10,008 nt of DNA from Planctomycetaceae bacterium (GTDB lineage: Bacteria > Planctomycetota > Planctomycetia > Pirellulales > Thermoguttaceae), in assembly GCA_009783865.1 (NCBI GenBank), contig WRCR01000120.1, positions 1 to 10,008 on the forward strand. Direction: 5' to 3'. A program made the position numbers and the translations under genes. Below are positions 5,649 through 10,008 of the stretch, one piece after another. Under the pieces are notes generated by a model that worked only from the letters and a program-made list of their open reading frames with translations, had not been told where the DNA came from and did not search any database. The stretch's first letter is position 1. Each line of letters opens with the position of its first letter.

Positions 5649-6875
5649 TCATTCGTAAATATAATTTGCCAAGAACGCATTTCCTAACTTGGTACATACT
5701 TCTCGGACAAACTCGATTGGCGTGTCTTTTGCCGAGTGTAAAATTATTTTTACCTGCGTGTTGTCTTTGCCTTCGGATAGTTTATTCAATTCCGCCGGCA
5801 GTGTTTCCAAGGTGACCGGTTTGCCGTCTTTTGTTACCGTTTCATCAGCGGCAATTTTCAACTGCACATAAATCGGTACTTCCGTTTCTGCTTTTTTGAT
5901 AATTTCGTCAATCGAAATTTTCAACGCCGTTTTATCGCCCCCTTGTTTGCTTAAGTCGGCTGCACTCATGAAAGCAAATATCTCAATCGTTTCCCGCGGG
6001 TCAATCGGGGACTTACCGCTCTTGAAAAACTTGCATACCTCATCCACCAGCGGCTTATAACCGGCGTAGGTATCGGCAAGGGTAATGTTTTTTTCACCGA
6101 AAACGACTGCACCATAACCTCCTTTTCCTTTTCGGATACCGCGGAAAGTTCCGATTCGTTCGTCTTCCCAGACACCCACTACGAGTTCCGTACCGGCGGT
6201 CTGCGTTCTCGTCACGGTTTTACAGCCGGTTCCCATTATCGTAAAAAGAATTTCGACACCGTGAATTCCGTACCAGTACAAATCAGGGTGTTTGTCGTTC
6301 AGCGAACACGGTCCCCATGACGCACAGCCGACAGTTTTTCCGGCGGGCTGCTGATTGCGGGCTTCCTGATAAGCGGGTGAATAACGTAAAGATGAAGCGG
6401 AGAACACCGGCACTCCTTGTTCCTGCGCAAGTTTGAAAATAGCGACTACGTCCGCTAGTGAACCTGCCATTGGTTTGTCAATAAAAAGCGGTTTTTTCGC
6501 CGCTATCACCGGTTTTGCTTGTTCGAGATGCGGTCTGCCGTCAACACTTTCCAGTAAGATGCCGTCAACATGCGGCAGCATCGCTTCAATGGACGGATAA
6601 ATAATAACGCCGCCTGCTTTTAATCCATCGGCATATTGCTGGACGCGGTCCCAACTGCCGGGATTGTCGGGCATACCGCCGGGGTAAGCAGCAACGACTT
6701 TGAATCCCTTGCAAGGGTCTTCCGCATTGGGGTCGTTGAGAATTTTGGTGAATGCCGGCACATGCGAAGTGTCAGTGCCGATAATTCCGACGCGGAAAAC
6801 TTCGTCTGCAAGCAAAGCAGTTGCCGGAAAAATGAAAAGAAAACAGAAAAGGGAACGGAGAAAATTGAAACGCAT
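5649..6875 (-). CDS. Exported Gfo/Idh/MocA-like protein fused to an ExbD/TolR-like C-terminal domain
   Basis: From the ATG at 6875 the product has 408 residues. The open frame runs further upstream to 7127, but that extension overlaps the divergent adaptor gene. The ATG at 6875 gives a signal peptide (MRFNFLRSLFCFLFIF, cleavage near ALLA, 20-23) and has a Shine-Dalgarno sequence. A Gfo/Idh/MocA-like region (about 25-330) begins RVGIIGTDTSHVPAF (28-42), where the usual G-x-G-x-x-G reads GTDTSH. It contains FIDKPMAG (131-138), the equivalent of the EKP motif with Lys134, and LYWYGIHGVEILF (199-211). Residues about 333-408 look like the periplasmic domain of ExbD/TolR: a first strand (VPIYVQLKIAAD, 333-344), a turn and loop DGKPVTLETLPAELNKL (350-366), a second strand QVKIILHSAKDTPIEFV (374-390), and a final helix and strand to the C-terminus. 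No membrane segment precedes that domain. There is no twin-arginine motif, so export would be by Sec. Enzymatic activity is uncertain. Confidence 0.85.
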   Translation of the reverse strand: MRFNFLRSLFCFLFIFPATALLADEVFRVGIIGTDTSHVPAFTKILNDPNAEDPCKGFKVVAAYPGGMPDNPGSWDRVQQYADGLKAGGVIIYPSIEAMLPHVDGILLESVDGRPHLEQAKPVIAAKKPLFIDKPMAGSLADVVAIFKLAQEQGVPVFSASSLRYSPAYQEARNQQPAGKTVGCASWGPCSLNDKHPDLYWYGIHGVEILFTIMGTGCKTVTRTQTAGTELVVGVWEDERIGTFRGIRKGKGGYGAVVFGEKNITLADTYAGYKPLVDEVCKFFKSGKSPIDPRETIEIFAFMSAADLSKQGGDKTALKISIDEIIKKAETEVPIYVQLKIAADETVTKDGKPVTLETLPAELNKLSEGKDNTQVKIILHSAKDTPIEFVREVCTKLGNAFLANYIYE

Positions 6876-6881
6876 AAAAAA

Positions 6882-6886
6882 CCTCT
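6882..6886 (-). promoter_or_regulatory. Shine-Dalgarno sequence fixing the start of the exported Gfo-like gene
   Basis: AGAGG on the minus strand lies 6 bases before the ATG at 6875. It supports this start over the longer open frame that reaches 7127. Confidence 0.65.
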
Positions 6887-6899
6887 TTTGGATACGATG

Positions 6900-6928
6900 T
6901 TGCAATTCGAACAATTTGGAGTTAAAAT
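6900..6928 (+). promoter_or_regulatory. Candidate sigma70-type promoter for the periplasmic adaptor gene
   Basis: TTGCAA (6900-6905) and TAAAAT (6923-6928) are separated by exactly 17 bases. Transcription would begin near 6935, inside the hairpin repeat at 6931-6965, leaving a leader of nearly 100 bases before the ATG at 7033. Confidence 0.45.
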
Positions 6929-6930
6929 TA

Positions 6931-6965
6931 TTTAGCAATTTCGTCCTCTTTGAGGACGGGCTAAA
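6931..6965. repeat. TTTAGC...GCTAAA hairpin repeat in the divergent intergenic region
   Basis: Outer arms TTTAGC (6931-6936) and GCTAAA (6960-6965) enclose a perfect 7-bp inner stem, CGTCCTC-TTT-GAGGACG (6942-6958). It has the same design as the elements at 1515-1552 and 8351-8375. It lies between the two divergent start codons and would fall in or at the edge of both leaders, so it could influence either transcript. Confidence 0.6.
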
Positions 6966-6978
6966 CGTGAACGATTTT

Positions 6979-7006
6979 ATTATCCGCTTTTTTTGTTTTT
7001 TATCAA
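6979..7006 (-). promoter_or_regulatory. Candidate sigma70-type promoter for the exported Gfo-like gene
   Basis: On the minus strand TTGATA (7006-7001) and GATAAT (6984-6979) are 16 bases apart, giving a leader of about 100 bases that contains the hairpin at 6931-6965. The spacer is A-rich. The two divergent promoters would face away from each other with overlapping leader regions. Confidence 0.4.
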
Positions 7007-7032
7007 CTGTTTTCAAAAAATAATTTTTTAAC

Positions 7033-8340
7033 ATGACTTCGTCTGTTTCAAATCCGCAAAAAAGTCCTTTCATAGGAATGCTCGCCTCGTCTTTGATTTT
7101 TCTGCTTGCCGGAAGCGGTGTTACCACTTACTATTACATGCATCAGGAAAATGCCCGCCTGCAAAATAGGGATTTTCTAGAAAAGCAATTACTTTTATTG
7201 GGTGACAGCAGCCAGGGAAAACCGAAACGCACGCCGACACTTGCTCTTATCAGAACCGACATCGCAAATCAGGGAACGCTGCCGTCCATACGCACCTTTC
7301 AGGGTCGGCTGCTTGAAATCAAAAACACAACGCTTGCGTCCGAAGTTACCGGATTGGTTTCCGAAATGTCAGTTGAAGAAGGAAATTTCGTTAAAGCGGG
7401 AACGCTCATCGCACAGATTGATGTTACATGGATAAAGTTCATGCACGAAACCGCTGCGCGGCAAATCGAGTTGCGGAGGTCCGTGCTTGAATACGAAAAA
7501 AGCGAAATGCAGCGTCTTTCCCTATTGGTTGAACGCGGGGCAGTAACGCAAAGCGAATATCTTCTGCAAGTTAATAAAGCAGACCAGACCCACACGAATC
7601 TTGAAATCGCTAAAGTCGTATGGGAAGAGAGCGGCGAAAAACTGAAACGGACAAAGATTGTCGCTCCGTTTGACGGATACGTTGTCAAGAAGATGACGGA
7701 AGTCGGTTCGCTGCTTTCACCGGGCAGTCCGATAGTACAAATTATTTCTTCCGGCGAAATTGACGCTGTTGTACCCGTAACGCAAACGGTGATTGACCGA
7801 GTTGCACTCGACGACCAACTCGCCGTTAGTATTCATGACCTCAATATGAAAGTGAACGGCAAAGTTCATCTGATAGTACCGTATGCGCCGTCAGTCGGTC
7901 CGCGTATGTTTCCGGTGCGCATCCGTCTTCCGAATGATACGGGTCGGCTAAAATCCGGTATGGCGGTCGAAGCACTTATTCCCGAAAGTGAACCGAAGCC
8001 CGGTCTTATTGTGCCGGTTGAAGCGGTAATTGATAAACCGGACGGCAGAACAGTTTGGGTTGCGATTGTCCAGAAAGCAGAAGGGGACCAGCCGGAAAAA
8101 GTTACCGTGCATCCGATTCCGGTAAAAATTCTTGCGCACGCTGTTACTACATGTTCCATTGAACCGGAGACCGAAGACGGAAAAAAGTTGCTGGTCGATA
8201 AATCGCTGGTGGTTGTCGAAGGCGCAGAGCGGCTCACAGCAGGGCAGTTCGTCAGAATCAAGGAGATTGACCCGAAATACCTGAAGGACTTACCGACAGG
8301 TTCCGGACATTCCGTTATAAGAACGGTGAAAGAAGAATAA
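7033..8340 (+). CDS. RND-type efflux periplasmic adaptor (membrane fusion protein, HlyD family)
   Basis: The 435-residue protein should bridge an inner-membrane pump and an outer-membrane channel. Residues 13-35 form an N-terminal membrane anchor (FIGMLASSLIFLLAGSGV). The layout is typical of the family. A beta-barrel strand comes first (RTFQGRLLEIKN, 87-98). The first half of the lipoyl domain follows (LASEVTGLVSEMSVEEGNFV, 101-120). An alpha-helical hairpin (about 135-205) has the tip segment RGAVTQSEYL (168-177). The second lipoyl half is RTKIVAPFDGYVVKKM (206-221), then PGSPIVQI (230-237). A beta-barrel and membrane-proximal domain follow, including RLKSGMAVEAL (305-315) and LIVPVEAVID (325-334). 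No pump or outer-membrane channel gene is adjacent; the next gene is a secreted esterase 74 bases downstream. It may therefore serve a pump encoded elsewhere or outside the window. The start at 7033 lacks a Shine-Dalgarno sequence but gives the full membrane anchor. Confidence 0.92.
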   Translation: MTSSVSNPQKSPFIGMLASSLIFLLAGSGVTTYYYMHQENARLQNRDFLEKQLLLLGDSSQGKPKRTPTLALIRTDIANQGTLPSIRTFQGRLLEIKNTTLASEVTGLVSEMSVEEGNFVKAGTLIAQIDVTWIKFMHETAARQIELRRSVLEYEKSEMQRLSLLVERGAVTQSEYLLQVNKADQTHTNLEIAKVVWEESGEKLKRTKIVAPFDGYVVKKMTEVGSLLSPGSPIVQIISSGEIDAVVPVTQTVIDRVALDDQLAVSIHDLNMKVNGKVHLIVPYAPSVGPRMFPVRIRLPNDTGRLKSGMAVEALIPESEPKPGLIVPVEAVIDKPDGRTVWVAIVQKAEGDQPEKVTVHPIPVKILAHAVTTCSIEPETEDGKKLLVDKSLVVVEGAERLTAGQFVRIKEIDPKYLKDLPTGSGHSVIRTVKEE

Positions 8341-8350
8341 TTTTGTTGTG

Positions 8351-8375
8351 TTTAGCCGCCGTTTCTAAAACGGCG
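8351..8375 (+). repeat. TTTAGCC-type hairpin repeat between the adaptor and esterase genes
   Basis: TTTAGC (8351-8356) is followed by a perfect 8-bp hairpin, CGCCGTTT-CTA-AAACGGCG (8357-8375). The element starts 10 bases after the adaptor stop codon. Its first nine bases, TTTAGCCGC, and its CTA loop are identical to the copy after aroDE. It may act as a partial terminator or mRNA stabiliser between the two plus-strand genes. Confidence 0.6.
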
Positions 8376-8403
8376 TTATTAAATGGTTTTCATTTACGTT
8401 ATT

Positions 8404-8408
8404 GAGGG
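8404..8408 (+). promoter_or_regulatory. Shine-Dalgarno sequence of the secreted esterase gene
   Basis: GAGGG lies 6 bases before the ATG at 8415 and supports this start, which opens directly into a signal peptide. Confidence 0.65.
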
Positions 8409-8414
8409 TTCTCT

Positions 8415-10008
8415 ATGAAAAAAACACTTATCCTTGCTGTTTGTTTTCTCGTTTCGTTCACATTCATTTCTTCCGCACAGGAAAAGAAGCAGGCGGCACC
8501 GCCTGAACCGCCGCCGCTGATTCCGAATGTGCTGACAAAGGAGAACGGTTATGACCGCGACCCGAAGTTAATGATGACGGAATTTCTGCAATCCGAAATT
8601 GCGGTAAAACAAGTCGAATGGACTAACCGCTACGACAAGTTAAAAACAGTTGAAGACATTGCCGTTTATCAAAAGGAACGGAAAGAGTATATGCAAAAAG
8701 TTCTCGGCAAGGGATTCGACCGCTCATCGCCGCTGAATCCGAAAGTCACAAAAGCGATGCAAAGAGGCGAAGTAGGCAAGAACGGTTTTAAGATAGAAAT
8801 GCTCGTCTTTGAAACCGTTCCGAATTTTTTCGCTACCGCAGCGGTTTATATTCCAGACGAAACGCGTTTCAAACCGCCGTATCCCGCAGTCCTCGTTGTG
8901 TGCGGTCATTCCGTCACCGGCAAGGGACGAGACCTATACCAGCGTGTTCCCGCCCTTGCGGCAACAAACGGATTGCTGGCATTAACCTTAGACCCGATAG
9001 ACCAAGGGGAACGCTCGCAGCGTCTTGATGAGAAAGGCAAACCGAAAGCACAGGGGACATCGGGACACAATGTCATTGGTGCGCAAAGTATTCCGCTTGG
9101 ACGCAATGCCGCAACCTTCGAAGTTTGGGATATGATGCGCGCACTTGATTATCTGCAAAGCCGCCCCGACGTGATTAAGGATAAAATTGGAACTACCGGT
9201 ACCAGCGGCGGCGGAACACAGACCTCGCACATCATGGCACTTGATGACCGCGTTGCGGTTGCTGTGCCGAGTTGTTATATCTGCAACCTTTTCAATTTGA
9301 CTGGCGGATTAGGACCGCAGGATGCCGAACAGAATTTGTTCGGACAACTTGCTTTCGGAATTGACCACGCCGACTACGGCATTATCCGCGCGCCGAAACC
9401 GCTTTTGATTGAAACGGCAACCTCCGATTATTTTCCGGCTGTCGATGCGTGGGGAGCATACCGCAATATCAAACGGATTTACAGCCGTTTTGAATTGGAC
9501 GAACAAGTTAGTATTACCGAAACGGAAGGCGAACACGGCTGGCATAAAAACCTGCGGCAGCAGTTAGTCAGATGGTTTCTCCTCTGGCTCGCCGGACGCA
9601 ACGAAGCAATCGTCGAAGCAGAGGACTTACCGATTTTTCCTGACAAAGAATTCCTTGCAACCGAAACCGGCGAAGTAATGAACCTCGAAGGCGCAAGGTC
9701 TGCTTTCGATTTGAATCGGGATTACAACGAAGAACTTTTGGCGGTGCGAAAAGCGAAGAATGCGAACCGCTCAAAAGACGAATTGCGAAGTGTTGTCCGA
9801 AACATCGCGGGAATCCGTCCGCTTGATTCAATACCGGCAGCAAAGACAAAGGATTTTAAAAACAATGTGCTGACTCCGATTCCGCCGGTGTTTGAACCGG
9901 TTGCTTCAAAAATCGAGAAGCATATTTTCATCACGGACAGTTCCGCTGATAAAACAATCGAGTTGCCCGCCTTCGTTTTCTTCCCGAAAGAAGACAAGGG
10001 AACTAATG
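8415..10008 (+). CDS. Large secreted alpha/beta-hydrolase, acetyl-xylan-esterase-like (C-terminus beyond window)
   Basis: The frame is open from the ATG at 8415 to the window edge: 531 full codons with no stop, so the gene is incomplete here. Residues 1-21 form a Sec signal peptide (MKKTLILAVCFLVSFTF, then SSAQ), followed by a Pro-rich linker (PPEPPPLIP, 29-37). The alpha/beta-hydrolase core has YPAVLVVCGHSVTGKGRD (156-173) as the oxyanion segment and LALTLDPIDQGERSQ (188-202). The nucleophile elbow GTTGTSGGGTQT (259-270) carries Ser264. LLIETATSDYF (330-340) supplies the probable acid, Asp338, and GEHGWHKNLR (372-381) the probable base, His374. This complete triad and the G-x-S-G-G-G elbow fit acetyl-xylan esterase and related deacetylases acting on polysaccharide side chains. 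Planctomycete members are often about 650-750 residues with a second C-terminal domain, which fits the continued frame. The exact substrate is inferred only. Confidence 0.88.
   Translation, partial: MKKTLILAVCFLVSFTFISSAQEKKQAAPPEPPPLIPNVLTKENGYDRDPKLMMTEFLQSEIAVKQVEWTNRYDKLKTVEDIAVYQKERKEYMQKVLGKGFDRSSPLNPKVTKAMQRGEVGKNGFKIEMLVFETVPNFFATAAVYIPDETRFKPPYPAVLVVCGHSVTGKGRDLYQRVPALAATNGLLALTLDPIDQGERSQRLDEKGKPKAQGTSGHNVIGAQSIPLGRNAATFEVWDMMRALDYLQSRPDVIKDKIGTTGTSGGGTQTSHIMALDDRVAVAVPSCYICNLFNLTGGLGPQDAEQNLFGQLAFGIDHADYGIIRAPKPLLIETATSDYFPAVDAWGAYRNIKRIYSRFELDEQVSITETEGEHGWHKNLRQQLVRWFLLWLAGRNEAIVEAEDLPIFPDKEFLATETGEVMNLEGARSAFDLNRDYNEELLAVRKAKNANRSKDELRSVVRNIAGIRPLDSIPAAKTKDFKNNVLTPIPPVFEPVASKIEKHIFITDSSADKTIELPAFVFFPKEDKGTN

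Noticed and set aside
6876..7127. An 84-codon N-terminal extension of the exported Gfo-like gene
   Set aside because: It overlaps the start of the divergent adaptor gene, crosses the promoter and hairpin region, and would bury the signal peptide. The ATG at 6875 has a Shine-Dalgarno sequence and begins the signal peptide.
7299..7688. A 129-codon minus-strand open frame
   Set aside because: It is antisense to the adaptor lipoyl and hairpin region, is rich in Ser and Cys, and has no domain.
1..10008. CRISPR array, tRNA, insertion sequence or phage/defence module
   Set aside because: I saw no regularly spaced direct repeats, cloverleaf-like sequence, transposase motif, or nuclease or helicase gene on either strand. 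The hairpins are single dispersed elements.

Overview
The window reads as chromosomal DNA of a planctomycete (Planctomycetota, probably a Pirellulales/Thermoguttaceae-like lineage of moderate GC). This is inferred from gene content: a fused AroD-AroE shikimate enzyme, two Gfo/Idh/MocA oxidoreductases of which one is exported, a large secreted acetyl-xylan-esterase-like hydrolase, a secreted glycosidase-like protein, a Spy-like secreted helical protein, and few Shine-Dalgarno sequences. No species is assigned. I see no tRNA, rRNA, CRISPR array, transposase or phage gene.

Layout. Six genes lie on the minus strand between 1 and 6875. From right to left they are: an exported Gfo/Idh/MocA-like protein with an ExbD/TolR-like C-terminal domain (5649-6875), a cytoplasmic Gfo/Idh/MocA oxidoreductase (4383-5399), a secreted helical protein with four L-[ST]-x-E-Q motifs (3194-4309), bifunctional aroDE (1555-3099), a secreted alpha/beta-hydrolase-fold protein that lacks a recognisable catalytic triad (221-1429), and the first 54 codons of a secreted protein resembling planctomycete cellulase/GH-like proteins (1-164, cut by the window edge). 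Two genes lie on the plus strand: an RND-type periplasmic adaptor (7033-8340) and a large secreted esterase (8415 to beyond 10008). The last gene is open to the window edge, with no stop in view. The two strands diverge at 6876-7032, which holds plausible sigma70-type promoters in both directions. No gene-free stretch exceeds 300 bases; the longest is 5400-5648.

How the genes fit together. Most products are predicted to be exported: hydrolases, a Gfo-like protein, a Spy-like protein and an adaptor. Together with the cytoplasmic Gfo enzyme this suggests a carbohydrate or envelope oriented neighbourhood. It does not look like one tight operon, because aroDE and the cytoplasmic gfo each have a convincing promoter of their own. 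Four intergenic gaps carry short hairpins built on a TTTAGC(C) core. Two of these share 13 of 15 core bases, and the two differences are at paired positions, which points to a dispersed structured repeat family.

The most unusual item is the exported Gfo-like protein. Its Rossmann glycine loop is degenerate and its C-terminus looks like the periplasmic domain of ExbD/TolR.
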